From: Amblyomma americanum
Lineage: Eukaryota > Arthropoda > Arachnida > Ixodida > Ixodidae
DNA: 64,000 nt
Direction: 5' to 3'
Assembly (NCBI RefSeq): GCF_052857255.1
Contig: NC_135497.1
Coordinates: forward strand, 190,021,326 to 190,085,325
Below, piece by piece: positions 23,040 to 62,159 of this stretch. The notes under the pieces are model-generated. The model did no database searches. It was not told the DNA's origin and saw only the letters and a program-made list of their open reading frames with translations. Made by a program: the position numbers and the translations under genes. Position 1 is the stretch's first letter. Each line of letters opens with the position of its first letter.

Positions 23040-23870
23040 CTGATCGAGTTGGTGAAACCGAGATGATGAAGACGTCAATGCGCAATGCACAGCACGAGAG
23101 TGTGCTGCAGTTTAACACGAGGCGTGATCGGCTGTGCGTCATGATTTTTGTTGCAGTCTTGGAACGCGCAAACATTGGGGATACATTGCTTGAAGGCATT
23201 AGACTATGCTACAAACAGTCCTATACCAGGTTGATCGTAAATCACGAACTCACCAAACCGATTCCACTTATCCTGTCGGCCAGGCAGGGTTGACCATTAT
23301 CACCTCTGTTAATTTCTTTGTTTGATTTGACTGGTCATCGCCGTGATAGCTTTGTGGGGTTTGCTGAAGGAGGTTAATTGCTGACACATTTGACTTCCTG
23401 ACTGTTCGCTTCTCGTTGCAATATTTATTCACCTGCCAAGAAAGCAGATAACAAAATTACTAATACAATCTCTATTCCCTATGCCCGTATATCTGCAGCC
23501 TTACCTTGGTTTTTTGGATTCTTGTGTATTGAAGCGAGTTCAGCGAATGTACATTCAATCAGCTCCACAAAATCTTTTTTTTAACTCCACACTTCGACTC
23601 TACACGTCAAGGCCTGGCTGCGCGCCAAGGGGACTTTTGTGCCATGGTCGGTGAACTGTCGCCTGTGCGGCCAACCAGAGACGATCGATCATTGTTTTGT
23701 GTGGTGCCGTGATGCAGAGTTTTTCTGGGACATACTTCAGCGGACAATCAAAAAGGACACTGAGATATCGCCGTACACTTATCCTGAAAGACTCCAGGAT
23801 TGCGTGTGATCTGTTAATGCTGATTGGACTTTTAGCTTGTGGAAGAGCCGCTTAATGGATCCTCACTCAG
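23040..23870 (+). pseudogene. Non-LTR retrotransposon fragments (RT and zinc region)
   Basis: 23063-23345 reads IGDTLLEGIRLCY, then TRLIVNHELTKPIPL and RQG-stop-PLSPLL, the RT block before the catalytic motif, with its Cys codon replaced by a stop. About 23599-23770 reads VKAWLRAKGTFVPWSVNC, CRLCGQPETIDHCFVWC and FFWDILQRT, the zinc-binding C-terminus. The catalytic YxDD block between them is deleted. Confidence 0.75.
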
Positions 23871-23923
23871 AACCACCTCGTTCATCTCAGTCTGTGTTCA
23901 CTGTACAGTGACCAGTGCGCCTT

Positions 23924-23944
23924 GGGGGGGGGGGGGGGGGGGGG
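23924..23944 (+). repeat. Poly-G tract (21 bases)
   Basis: Uninterrupted G run directly downstream of the LINE fragment. Confidence 0.9.
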
Positions 23945-24884
23945 TTATGTTGCGTAGGACCGGCCGCCTGAATGGTTGCCGGCTCTTGACGCATGTGTAC
24001 GTCTCCCCCAATTTTAATGTGTAAGTGGAGTGCAGTGTGCGAAGTCATGAGAACATATGTGTCCGCATTGCGGAATAGTACGTGTGTATGTAAATAATTT
24101 GGTAGCTCAGCGGGATTGACTTCCATGCAATAAAGAAAAAAAAAACTACGGCGATAGCATAGTGATCTCACTCAGTGGCCAGCGAAGCTGGTCTGTTCAC
24201 ACCACTGCGGGTTGGAATATCAGTCGCGGCCATATTTATTTTACTTATTTATTTCTTCAAGATCATGGTCAGGAACAAGGCTTCAGCGATGAATCAGCTT
24301 TGCAGCTCTGGTCGCGAAGTAGGGTTTACGCCCTAATATAGTAATCTGGATGCCAGTGATCACATGCTAAGGGGAGTATATAAATTACGTTTGGAATTGA
24401 AGTGGTGAAATGCCGGATCGGTGCTTCTCGGTGCTGGATCGTCGATTTTCCGTCGCTATATAGTTGTTCCGCACTGATGCAAGGTGCAAAAGTAGTCATT
24501 GTTGATATCTACTGCTATCTATTGCTAAAACCAAAGAATCTGCTTCGAGCAGCGCTGTAAAACGAGCATACTTGGGAGTTGCATACTTCAGACATAACTG
24601 CAACGCAAGATCAACATTCTCATTAAGAAGAAATCCACGCACACACACTACGCGCGCCGCCGGCCAGGCCACGTGGCAAGGCGAAGCTCCGCCCCTCGCA
24701 GAATTCTTGCGTGGAGTTGAAGCCACCCGGTAATAAGTATACAAGCGTACGGCAAATGTGGCTTACGGATAGTACGACAGGCAGCTGTATAGTGCTGTAG
24801 CAGCGGCAGCGCAGCAACGCCGTATACGGCTGCGGACTTGCACTGATGCCAGCGTACGAAGGACATTCATTTTTCTGAATAATT
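23945..24884. other. Spacer downstream of the DCXR 3' end
   Basis: No gene recognised. A weak tRNA-like stretch near 24160-24230 may be an eroded SINE head, but box B is poor. Confidence 0.4.
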
Positions 24885-24890
24885 TTTATT
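24885..24890 (-). terminator. DCXR polyadenylation signal
   Basis: AATAAA on the minus strand, 43 nt past the DCXR stop codon and in a suitable place for the 3' end of the transcript. Confidence 0.65.
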
Positions 24891-24933
24891 CCAAAAGAAC
24901 AGAACACTGTGCGCGCCCAGTACAAAACACATC

Positions 24934-51068
<26,135 letters not shown>

Positions 51069-51300
51069 GCCAGTCGAGGTGCTGCCGTTAAACTGCTTCC
51101 CTCCTCGTTTTAACTTCGCTCAAGCCGAAGAAAACAACAACCCCGGACCGGCAAGAGCGAGCGGCTCGGATGAAGACCACTCTCTACTTGCCGCACGCAA
51201 CGTGGACTCGGCTTTATGTTATCCGAGGTCGAACGATTGCTCCAGGCCCACGTGCTCACATACGAGAGACGCGCCGGAGCTATCTTGGGCGCTTGTTTTT
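51069..51300 (-). promoter_or_regulatory. Presumed DCXR 5' UTR and promoter region
   Basis: Lies immediately upstream of the DCXR start codon and is GC-richer than its surroundings. No TATA box is evident. Transcription start unknown; assignment rests on position only. Confidence 0.3.
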
Positions 51301-52600
51301 AAACGTACGCGACGAGCACTTGTTGAAACCGGCGGGGCACGCGGAAATGGAGCGTCGGCTGACGATAACGCACGGGCGTCGGCGTCCAATGCGCTAGCTG
51401 GGACTGGCGACAGTACGCATGTACGATGGGCGCAAGCGTGCCAGATCGGGGGCCTAGCTGCGAGGAAGCGCGAGCAGCAAGGCTACAGGCTTTCCAAAGG
51501 AATGAAATCAGAAAAGAGAGCTCTGTTTATGGAACGCGATGCCGAGAACACCAGCTGCCACTCGCGGCGTTCTTCACTGATACAGACGGCAGGAAAACAC
51601 GGATTGCTGTGCGCTACAGCCGTACGCAGTCTTGCGTGTATCGCTAAATAAAATAAAAAGGACGAGAAAGGAACGAGGAAAAAATGGAGCAATTAAGAAA
51701 AATGCTCAATAATCTGAGCACGTGGCTTCTTTAGCAGGCACAGTTGAACGCAGTTTTGGCTGCTTCCCTGCAGGCCGGTTGTGTCTCGTGGTGTAATGCT
51801 ACTCGAGGCGAAAAAAAATATATACGTTTTCAAGCGTACGCCCTATAGATACGTTGTCTGAGTAACTTGCTTAATATTAATTATTGTGAAATACAGACAC
51901 TACAACTAATGCGAATAAGCCTTAAGCATTCTCAAACGAGGGACTCTTTGATCTTAGCAAGGGAGCAACGAGTTCGCATTACCAATGGTCGTGTTCCTTG
52001 TCCGTGCGATTGCGGTGCTCATGACACAAGCACGGACACTTTTGGTTGCGTGTGTTTTTTTCTTTGGTTTTGTTTTCAGGGCCAGTTTGGCTAGTGCAGA
52101 CGGGCAGTCACCTCTTGCCTTATGCCGTCGCCCAGTTCAGACTATGGTATACTTACAGTGGCGTGTAAAACACGCCCTGAGACTGAAGTGAGGAGTAGTG
52201 GTTTTTTTTAATGCATCTGGTGGCGCATATCCGCAAAAGAGGATGATCCAAATATCGGGCGGCGTTGGAAAGGTAATCAGCACATTGTGGCGATACGCTC
52301 ATGGACATGCGCGGCTATTGACATTGTTTTCACCGAAGAAGATAATCTTGTTGTTTTGGACGTGCTTATCAACGCACGCGTAGTGAAAGAAAACCTTCTC
52401 GCCGAGCCTGATAAAAATGTGCGGGCATGCATATCGCCGTGCAGCGTCACTGTGGCGGCTGAGTAGTGTAGATGCTAGAAGGCTTTATGGGCGCTAGTTC
52501 TTACCGCAAAGCGCCTGCTGGATCTGTTAGTAATGTCGAAGCTCGCTACTTAGCAAATAGCCTTTTTTCGATGTACTCGAAACCGGAGCGAAGGCATTTT
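51301..52600. other. Intergenic stretch upstream of DCXR
   Basis: A 206-codon plus-strand frame (51031-51651) antisense to exon 1 shows no family and is probably chance in GC-rich DNA. Nothing else recognised. Confidence 0.4.
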
Positions 52601-52840
52601 TGGCTGCGTTTTTATGGAGGAAAAACGCTAAGGCGCCCGTGTGCTGTGCGATGTCAGTTCACGTTAAAGATCCCCAGGTGGTCGAAATTATTCCGGAGCA
52701 CTCCACTACGGCACCTCTTCTTCCTTTCTTCTTTCACTCGCTCCTTTGTCCCTTCCCTTACGGCGCGGTTCAGGTGTCCAACGATATATGAGACAGATAC
52801 TGCGCCATTTACTTCCCCCAAACCAATTATTAATTATTAT
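52601..52840 (+). mobile_element. Ruka-type SINE without tRNA-like head
   Basis: Starts at GGCTGCGTTTTTATGGAGG and continues through the full body to an ATTATTATT-type tail. Truncated exactly after the tRNA-derived part. Confidence 0.85.
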
Positions 52841-54155
52841 TCATTATTATTTGTGGGTGCTCGCCGAAATGACAACATGCGATACCTATCATCAGCGTAC
52901 ATTCTTTCAGCCCTGTTCTCGTAGTAATGTGTTGTTAGTTACTATCTGAACGAAATATTGAGCGCCTTACGCTAAGTTTGCTGACGTGACGCTGTATTTA
53001 ACGGCAGCGAGTGTTCAGACGCATGTTTTCCAAAAAGGCATTGAAATTAAGACTAATAGATCAAATTTTAAGTAATTTTATGTCTATAATTTACGAAGAT
53101 GGCCTTCCATTGGCGCCCGGAGGAGGCGGAGCCCGTACTTAGCACACGATCACAGTATTTCCTGCTGAACATACTGACCACGCAAACCGCCTTTCTTTTT
53201 GCGGCGCACATCCCACCTTCTACAATACCACATGGAAATGACCCCATCCTCCGTCAGTACCCTCCATACTACGCACCTCCCCGTCCTAGTTGGAAGCCGC
53301 CCTGAACGACCAGTGCGTCCCGAAACATCCGGATAGCTATGGCAATCCGCCTTATTCATTTTCCTGTGCAGCCACCTCGCGTACAATGCTGGAAGCTCAC
53401 TGGTAGGGTACTGCGCGCCCAACCCGGCCGGACTGAGTGCCGCTGCGGAGCAAGTTTTGTTGGAATCTGTCAACGATGGCGTGTCCTGGGCAGCACCTGG
53501 TGCCTGGAGGATTTCTAGGATTGACTGATGGCTGGGTGTGAAGTCCGGGGCAGGCTGCTGTGTCCACCGAAGAGCAAATTCATCAGTATATCTGATCATC
53601 CGGCATGCAATGCGATCGCCAGCTGAGCAAGGGCCGCCGCTTCAGAGATGAAGGCTACATTCGGAACATAATGTTCAATGAAATATCCCCGATCAGTGAG
53701 GTTGGCGTTTTCCGCTGTATATGCCTGCCATCCATGAAAGGTGGATACTACATCGTGCACGCCGTAGCACAGAAAACAACTGGGGACAACAGTTTTCACA
53801 AGCAATCGTTGTGCTCAAGCGCTGCCGAATAGCTACACGAGCTATAAAAGCACAAACATACTCGCAACATGGCAGCTCTGCTAGCATTTCACCTTATTTT
53901 CCCACAGCACACCGCTGCGGAGGGTAAACAAGCATGCGCGTCCATAAGGACGAGCGCGAGAGGCGCACATTCAGCCATTCCGGCGGTACCACGCAGAGCT
54001 ATTCATCATGGTTGTGATGCGAACACACGCATAACGTACCTTCTTCTTCTTCTGCCTCTTAATACATGGCACATACACACACGGGTGGATTGGCCAAGGT
54101 GTAGTGGCATAAACAAAGAAATTTCCATAGGAGATTACAATAAAATTTTAGCACC
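52841..54155. other. Intergenic; possible downstream exons of a THAP gene not resolved
   Basis: The minus-strand frame 53596-53805 (CYGVHDVVSTFHGW, then AENANLTDRGYFIEHYVPN) has a protein-like composition and an acceptor-like tgtccccag upstream, but I cannot assign a family. Confidence 0.3.
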
Positions 54156-54578
54156 ATGCGTGAATGCTCTCGTAGCTTCTTTTTCGTTGTCCGCTCCATC
54201 GCGCGTTGAAAGCGGCTCACAGCACTCGCCCATTTGGCATTCTTGCTTGAGAAAGCAAAAAGCGTCAGAACGAAGTCTGGGTGCCACGGTGACATTCGAG
54301 GCCTTCCTGCCCATGAATAAAACATTTCGTGATAGACTGCACACGCATTTAGACACAGTACCTTGACCGTACCTGTCACAAAGTGATTCTCGCACAGTCT
54401 AATTGACGTGCTCGGCGGTGCCCAAGGGCGGCCACCATCGTCGAGCCGGCGAACTGCTTTTATCCACGCTTCGCGTCGAAGGCGGTCCCGGGAAGCGTTC
54501 GGAAAGCGAAAAAAATCCGAGTTTGCTTCCTTTTACATATTGGGCATTGAAGCCGTATGCAACACATGTCGCAGGCAT
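54156..54578 (-). pseudogene. THAP-domain protein fragment, frameshifted
   Basis: From the ATG at 54578: MPATCVAYGFNAQYVKGSK then LGFF, the start of a C2CH THAP zinc finger (second Cys replaced by Phe). A 7-T run at 54509-54515 breaks the frame; one frame over, FRFPNASRDRLRREAWIKAV and RLCENHFVTG complete the finger (final Cys and His). A 66-nt segment (54307-54372) bounded by gt and ag separates VTG from RPRMSPWHPDFVLTLF. Removing it restores the usual HFVTGRP...HPDFVPTLF spacing, so it is a candidate mini-intron. Host gene or transposase origin cannot be told; the frame break and lost Cys favour a pseudogene. Confidence 0.7.
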
Positions 54579-57500
54579 CGCCAAATGCGTCGGTTGAACG
54601 CCCGACGGCTGCAGCAACGCCCCCCGCGTAGGAAGCCGGTTTGTTTACACTTCCACGACCGGTCTCGAGTGGAGCGAGCGACCCTTCCAATATGTTTCGC
54701 GACACCGCTGCCAGGGGATGGGCGCATGCGCAGTCGCGTCGTGAAAAAGGCGGATTGGGTCTCTGAACTAAGGATTCCACTCTCCTCCCTCCAACCGTTT
54801 CTAATAATAGAGTTTCTCTCTTTCTCTCTTACTATTTGCGAATTAACGCAGATTCCCACTGCAATCTTGCAACCTCCCTCTGCAGTGCAGAATACAGTTA
54901 GATGCATCACTAAATTCACGGCATATCTTTGCTGAAGCTTTTTTGACACGGCAGTTGATTGTGGAGCCAATAAATGAAGCTTTTTCTGAGCTTACACATT
55001 CGTTTTCTAGATCTGACCTTTTTGGCGATGGCGTGGCCACCAGTAAAACACTTTCTCTGGTCTGCTTCTCGAGGTGACGTATTTGCTGCAATACCTTGAC
55101 TCGTCTCTTTGTTGTTGTGGTTGTTTTTTTTTCCCCTTTGACAGAAGCCAACCGAACACCGTGTTGATGTGAAAGGTGGAACACTCCTCTAGCGATGCGA
55201 GCGCTGGCAGCCATGCATCAGGCAAGGTGAACAGGTAAGCATAGTGCTCCACTTCGTTCCACTGAATATTGTTTGCATACATGTTCGTGCTGCATAGGCG
55301 CTGTAGTTTAAATGAATTCGTTAATTTTGAATTTTTGTTCAAATACTGCTCGTCTCGTCGTTAGTCTCTCCTGGTATCAACCACGGGTTACGACGGCTGC
55401 TTTCAGCTGAGCGTGCAGTTTCAAGGTGTGATCTGCGAATTCGTGGTCGCTGCAACGGCACCTTAAATTTTATTATGAAGAGGTCTGGAGAGATGCTACC
55501 TGGTATCTGTATCCAAAAGCTGATGCTCATAATCCGCCTAAAGTATAGAGTAATGATAGCAGGGCAGGTTACAAGTTCTGACATTATGCATATATCTATT
55601 TCAAGCGTTCTGGTCATTTTACTGTTTAAAGGCATGGTCTTTCCTGTTTGCGAGGATATTTTTAAGAGCAAAAAAATTTACCTTTTTTTTTCTTATGTTA
55701 AAACTGTATAGCGTCGTAACACGGATTGACATCGAAAATGATTCCCGGTTTTAGGTACCATAAACATGGTGTTTAAGATAGTGTGTAACAATCTGGCATA
55801 GCTAATATTGCCTAACATATGAAAGATGGCGCCTGGTAGCTAGTTACGCTGGAGAAATGGATATGGTGACCCCCCCCCCCCCCCCCTGCAGTCAGCGAGT
55901 TGAGTTCCCCTTTCTGGTGGCGATGAGAGGAAACTACTTGATGATGAAATCGGGGTTTCTTGATGACCCGGTGGTTCTACTCGCAAACATTCACATTACT
56001 CAAGGAAAGGAGAAGGTTAACTATTTATTTACAACATAGGTAAAAAAACGAGAAGAAACAAAGCAAGGAGAAAACTATTTACATGACTAAATCGTGGATC
56101 AGACGAATTCAGCCCCCGTTCAACCCAGAGCGCTTGGTTTTAAACCCTCTGTCTCCGCCCTTAGCGGGGACAGCAACCAATAAGATAACAAACGACCCAT
56201 CTCGCCAATCAGTGGTTAGGGAAAGGAAAACAAGGTCCGCCCACTGATCAGAGATTGGGGAAAAGTACTGATTAAACATTTGGGAAAGGAGAGGTTGCAA
56301 TCAAATAGACAAACAACACAAATGCGACTTCCGTTTCCCACGCCACCCACGGCACCACAGACGCTAGAAACATGTGCCGACGAGGTGATGACTCAGGTTG
56401 TTGACAGCAACAAAGAGAACACAGTCGTTAAGGGAAGTAGACAGTCGTTACAGGAATAGTGGGTTTCCGGTCACTCGGCTAATACTCAGCCGTATCTCGT
56501 GCGCCCCCGAAACCTCGTCCACCCCTTAACAACCACATGTCGTCAGCTGTACTTGGTTCGCGTTTTTCCCGGCGGGTCATCCCCGTGACGGCGCGGCGTA
56601 AACGAGGACGTCCGCTGCACAAAGGGGAGGCAGGGACGGGACGGGCCCCTTTGTTGGGGACTTCCGACCCCGCTGGAGCAGCCGTCCTTGCGAACACAAG
56701 GCCAACGAGTTCGCGGAAAGGTCAGCGGACTCCACACAGCGCCTATGGCCGACTCGTCGGGAAAAACAGCCCATTACAGTTACGTAGACAAGATGTACCG
56801 ATAGAACCGCGCATGCATCCTTAAAATTTTATTTTTTAAATTATGTTTTGTGTTTTTCTAGTTGATATTTTGGGTTAGCTTTCTTCCAAGCTAACAAACA
56901 TGAGCCTGTCGCCACCGAAGCAGTAGAAGCACCTCCGTTTATTTTAAAGGAAGTAAAATAAAAGCAGAAAATCAATTCTAAATACGCCACTAGAAGGCAA
57001 CAGTTTTCTGTACGCAGAGCTAAATTCTCCTGTCGTCACAAGGCTGTGCTGCCAATGTGTGCTTGGCAACGGAACTCACGCCCACCTGTGTGCGCTTTTC
57101 ACGGGCAAAGTGTAGGCTTCGCAGAGGACTCTTGTTCTCTCGTTCCGCCATTTGGCAGTCTGAGATAAATTCACTGATTACTTTAGTTATTCACCACTTG
57201 TGTCTTTTGGTGCAGGTGAGATTTACTGGGCATGCCTGTATCTCTTGTAGGCGACAGCAGCTTTAGGTTCATTTATGGCTACTTGACGGCAACCCAGCGA
57301 AAATGCGGTTATAGGTAGTGCGACAACACAGCTCTCGTGTGCGTCGTATTTCTGCGTTGCTGCCACCAAGGAATACCACCAACTAGCCGAACTAGTTGTT
57401 CATAGTGGCTCGTTTTCCCTCCTTCCGTTAACTCCATGCGACCTCAAGCCATCCCCGCACAATAAAATTCCTCGTAATCAAGCATGGGGGCTCGTTGGCG

Positions 57501-57941
57501 CTGTGTCCGCCAGTGTATGCTCTTATCACCTGGTTCTTCCCAACCTGTCCTCCTGAATACGAATATCACGAGGGTATTATAATTATGTCTGCTGTAACGC
57601 ACAAATCGTGCCCTTTCTGCGTTTCCGATTTTTCCTTCCTTTTTTTTTTGACGCTTTTTTTTGATGCTCCATTGTTCTTCATGAGGAGAGCGTTTGTCCG
57701 TTAGCGCGTATTTTCTGCAGTTGGGCGCAAGAATTGACCACTGGGTAGCAGAGCAACTATTACTGACTGATGTGAGCGCTTGCCTGTGCGGTGGGCACCC
57801 ATCAGTCTTGGGCTGAACGGACACCTCGGTGACCGACGCCACCGCTCAGTGCGATGAGATCCGGTTCTGGTTTAGGGACCTGGCTTTGCGCTATCACAGC
57901 GGTAGACACAGGCTGTCTGCGAGGACCAAGAAGTAGCGCAA
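54579..57941. other. Intergenic; possible LTR-like block 56030-56820
   Basis: C18 run at 55870-55887. The block 56030-56820 is dense in regulatory-looking sequence without open frames and ends in a minus-strand AATAAA-like site near 56024-56030, as a solo LTR might, but I found no second copy or TG...CA ends. No genes recognised. Confidence 0.25.
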
Positions 57942-58057
57942 GTTGTAAACTAGGAAGCGCAACATACCGGACGAGAGACAGAGTAAGGGACACAAAAACA
58001 GGTTCAGGTCCCTTACTCTGTCCCTCGTCCGGTATTTTGCGCTTCCTAGTTTACAAC
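57942..58057. repeat. Long near-perfect hairpin, 50-bp arms
   Basis: 57942-57991 pairs with 58008-58057 (GTTGTAAACTAGGAAGCGC against GCGCTTCCTAGTTTACAAC) with only a few mismatches and a 16-base loop. Confidence 0.9.
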
Positions 58058-60160
58058 ATGCATCACCAACTAGCCCGGCAGCTTGCTCTCCTGAAGTAGT
58101 GCAAAATTGTTGCTAGGCGTCGAATTATTCTTTCGCGTGAAAACTGAGCAACTTTATTCCGTGTACCAGGCACTGTGCGGTGTGAACCAAAATTGCGACC
58201 CTGTGGAGTGTGCCACGAGTGTCATCATTCTGAACGGTGGCTTTTCCATCGAGGGGCCCTCCCTACTTCAGTTCGGACGCGTTGCGGCCTTCGCTGCTAC
58301 TCGCATCCGAGGCTTCTTTCAGTCTGCTCAAAACCACATCGCATCCAGCCTTAAGGCAGATGCAGTTTCAGTGCGGCAGCATTCGCCCGTTGACTCTACC
58401 CTCATTTGTATGTGTAGACATTTTTGCTTATTAGGTGTCGCGGCATGCTCGCATTGCTTCCATTTCTAAGCAGGTTGCCTATACGTTTAACTGCGGTAGA
58501 AAAAAAATAACCGCTGTGAGCCTGAATTTCTCAGTAATCGTACCAGTCATCCTGTAAAGGGGGGAACAGATTCTCAGTAATACTGTTTAAATTACTGGTG
58601 CCACTTACGTCCGCGTTGGCGGAGTTATCCGTGAACTGAAGCTCGTGGGGATGTTCGCTCATGGCGTTTTGCGCAACGCAATAAAAGCTGCTTACTGCTC
58701 ATTTCATTTGTATCAGGAGCAAATGAAAGCAACAAACCGAAGTAAAACAAGTGTCGTCGGTTTAGCCTGCGTTGCTTTGCATTCTCAGAAACAGACGCTC
58801 TGTGCGTTCGCTTAGTCTGGTGGATACTAACGGGCTAGAATCGTCCATAGATGGTGTGAATTTTGCTGTAGAGCTGCGACTGCTATGCACAACTATTAAT
58901 GCAGTCTCGTGTTAACAGTTTTTGAAGACATCGAGGGAGACAGCATGACCCAATGTTCACTGGCTGAGCCCACTACGACGCGGATTGAGCATTGATATTT
59001 GGCAGAGTAGGTGTTTCGTACTTTTTGCTTTACTATAACTGCGATAAGCCATGAAAACACTTACTTTATTCACGAGGTGCGGTCCAAAGCGAAGGCGTTT
59101 CTAGTGAGCGGACGATGCGGATTCGAGTATTGCACAATGTCGCAAGGGTGTGAGTAAAGCGTTTCTTTCCCTCCTTTTTATTCGAGAGGCAGTGGACCTG
59201 TGTCCATCCCCCATCTTTTGAGGCCCTGAATCGCGACAGTGGTTGCTGCAACAAAAGTTTCTTTTTTATTAACGAAATTATTTACAACAGGGTAAAGCAG
59301 TTCAGGACTGTGAGAGATAATGAACGTGAAACAATGATTAGGTGAAGGCGCCGACGTGAGAAGCCACGCCAAGCTTTGGTTTAGGTGTTAACAATAAACA
59401 AGCGAGATATTGCAGCCTCAGTCTCCAGTCACGTGCTCCATTCTTTCAACAAGATTCACTCATGTGATGTTGGGCATGCTGACTTTCAAGGTCTGAAAGG
59501 GAAAAGGAAGCATGAAAGTAAGGAACGCAAGAACCTTGCTAGCCCTCATAGGTCACCAGGTCGATCCAGTGCGCTCACTCATTCACGCAAGTTAGCTCGT
59601 CAACTGCAGTGCACAATAAAATAAGGGTCATAACGGACGTCCACATTGATTACTGGCCGTTATTGGCCGGGTCAAGTAATGTACGGTTTAAGTTACGACA
59701 AAAGCCGCCAATGTACTCAGCCATGGACCGAATGGCACGCTGCGTGTACGAGTACTATATGAAGCGCAGGTGGTGGTTATGTTTACAGAGCTCTCATTTC
59801 GAACACAGCGGTGACGTTGACTGAAAAAAACACTACGATCATGGGGACACCTGTAAGAGATATGACGGCGTACACGCTTTGGTCATTCACCGCGGCTTAG
59901 ATTACTGAAGTAAATATAATAGGAACAGGTATTTGAAAAATAAGAGAAAACTAGCTGGTTTTTACCACCGTTGTTGATTTCTTTACCTCATGTCCACCCA
60001 AAATCTTTTTATTTTTTTGTTGGCGTAGTTAACACTGTAAACGCAATTTTCCTACTGTCTAGGGCAAATATTTGTGGTGCTGATATCGCCGTACAAATTT
60101 AAGAATTTTGATCATGCTGCGGATAATGGTATCTATTTATGACATGGCATCTGAGTCACT
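58058..60160. other. Intergenic, nothing recognised
   Basis: Several short open frames without domain signatures. Confidence 0.4.
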
Positions 60161-60174
60161 GTGAAGTGAAACAT

Positions 60175-60487
60175 AATAATAATAATTGGTTTTTTTGGGG
60201 AAAGGAAATGGCGCAGTATCTGTCTCATATATCGTTGGACACCTGAACCACGCCGTAAGGGAAGGGATAAAGGAAGGAGTGAAAGAAGAAAGGAAGAAGA
60301 GGTGCCGTAGTGGAGGGCTCCGGAATAATTTCGACCACCTGGGGATCTTTAACAAGCACTGACATCGCACAGCGAACGGGCGCCTTAGCGTTTTTCCTGC
60401 ATAAAAACGCAGCCGTCGCGGTCGGGTTTGAACCCGGGAACTCCGGATCAGTAGTCGAGCGCCCTAACCACTGAGCCACCGCGGCGG
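60175..60487 (-). mobile_element. Ruka-type SINE with 14-bp target-site duplication
   Basis: Full length, minus. GTGAAGTGAAACAT flanks it at 60161-60174 and 60488-60501. The tail is (AAT)n. Confidence 0.93.
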
Positions 60488-60501
60488 GTGAAGTGAAACA
60501 T

Positions 60502-61206
60502 CTTCAAGGCTTTAGAGCTGCAATTAACCACCGGCGAGCACCTGCTCTCTGCAAGCGTTTACATGCAGGGTTTCCTAGCTGTGTAGCACCGACATTAAAG
60601 AAAAAACAAAACAAAGGTAGAATAACTACCGTCACTATGAGACTAACTCATTTTTTCTGAGAATGTCTGGAGATGATCGCTGTTTATTACTTTATAACTA
60701 CTCAAGTACGTGGCATTAAGTGGGGAAGATTTTAGCCAATGAGAACACGCAAAAATATCCTATTCGAATGGTGTGAAAAGTGTAAGAAAGACAAAGGATG
60801 CAGTTGCTCAGCACACGAAAATACATTATTATTTTTATAGTTTTTCTCTCTCACCTAGAACAGAGTAGCCAAAGGACTGAGTGCGCCACGTCCAAAATAG
60901 GCTGTGTTAAGTTGCACACACCGTGGTAACATCTAACGGCTGGTTCCGCCGCGCGTCAGATGCTCAAGCGAGGCGCTCAGACTGTCCACACTTGTTTCGA
61001 ACCCTCATAATTTCCTAACCGAGAGCTTCCCGTGTCTACAGTGATAGCAAAATTGATTAATTGAGATGAAATTGATTGATTAAGATGAATGAGCGGGCTT
61101 ATTGGCAGTTCATCGGGATGAACCAGCGCTGATGAGACAAGGACAAAGAAAAGAACACGACAACACGAGCTGTTCCATTCCGATTCTAATTAAACCTTAA
61201 CGTTGA
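60502..61206. other. Intergenic, nothing recognised
   Basis: CTGATGAG at 61130-61137 is noted but not supported as a ribozyme. Confidence 0.4.
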
Positions 61207-61530
61207 CCCGCCGCGGTGGCTCAGTGGTTAGGGCGCTCGACTACTGATCCGGAGTTCCCGGGTTCGAACCCGACCGCTACGGCGGCGTTTTTATGGAGGA
61301 AAAACGCTAAGGCGCCCGTGTGCTGTGCGATGTCAGTGCACGTTAAAGATCCCCAGGTGGTCGAAATTATTCCGGAGCCCTCCACTACGGCACCTCCTTC
61401 TTCCTTTCTTCTTTCACTCCCTCCTTTCCCCCTCCCTTATGGTGCGGTTCAGGTGTCCAATGATATATGAGACAGATACTGCGCCATGTCCTTCCCCCCG
61501 CCAAAAAAAAAACAATTATTATTATTATTA
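61207..61530 (+). mobile_element. Ruka-type SINE with 10-bp target-site duplication
   Basis: Full length, plus. TTAACGTTGA flanks it at 61197-61206 and 61531-61540. The tail is (ATT)n. Confidence 0.93.
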
Positions 61531-61540
61531 TTAACGTTGA

Positions 61541-62159
61541 AATAAAGAAATGTTGCGTACATTAGACGGCCTCCATAAATAATTCTTTGGTTTTGTCGTC
61601 ATGTAATACGCTTGTGTTTCTACATAACGGCTGGTCCTGCGCATCGGCAGGACGTCACAAGTACGACTGCCTTCACTCGTATCGTGGACAATAGCACTAT
61701 TTCAGTCTGTATCGGCTTACTTCAACCTGTATCGGTCAACAACAGCACTGCGTCTTTTCATACACGCTTCACAGCAGGAAAACAACTATCTCGAGTTCCA
61801 GAATTCCCCTTGCGCTACACTGCGCTGCCATCGTTAAATTTGTTGGCCTGCTACATTTTTTTATCGCTCAGGCCTCTTCTCAGTCCTTCGCCTTTTACAG
61901 CGACAGGCGCATTATGACTTTTTTGTTTGTTAAAACGTCGCCAGCTTAGCATATGTTGTGACCGAAATATATTGCGTGTACCTGCCTGCTGGTCAGAATG
62001 TATCACGTGACCCTGTGATTCAAGTGGGCTTGGCCGTTGTGAGAATTGCAGGGGGCTCTTGATTGCGGTGTGTGTGTGTGTGGGGGGGGGGGGTGGGGGT
62101 GTACATTTATTATTGTCATTTATTCACCCCTGAGTACTGAATAGGGCCAGAAGTCTGAA
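61541..62159. other. Intergenic, nothing recognised
   Basis: A GT repeat grading into a 12-base G run lies at 62067-62093. Confidence 0.4.

Noticed and set aside
54799..54830. CT-rich microsatellite as a regulatory element
   Set aside because: Short and imperfect, with no supporting context.
56030..56820. Solo LTR
   Set aside because: No paired copy, no clear TG...CA ends, no primer-binding site; mentioned only as a possibility.
57444..57842. 132-codon minus-strand frame as a gene
   Set aside because: Contains a Lys-rich stretch from a T run on the opposite strand; no domain or splice context.
61130..61160. Hammerhead ribozyme (CTGATGAG followed by GAAA), considered because PLE ends can carry them
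   Set aside because: The sequence between the two motifs does not form stem II, and no matching cleavage-site helix is visible.
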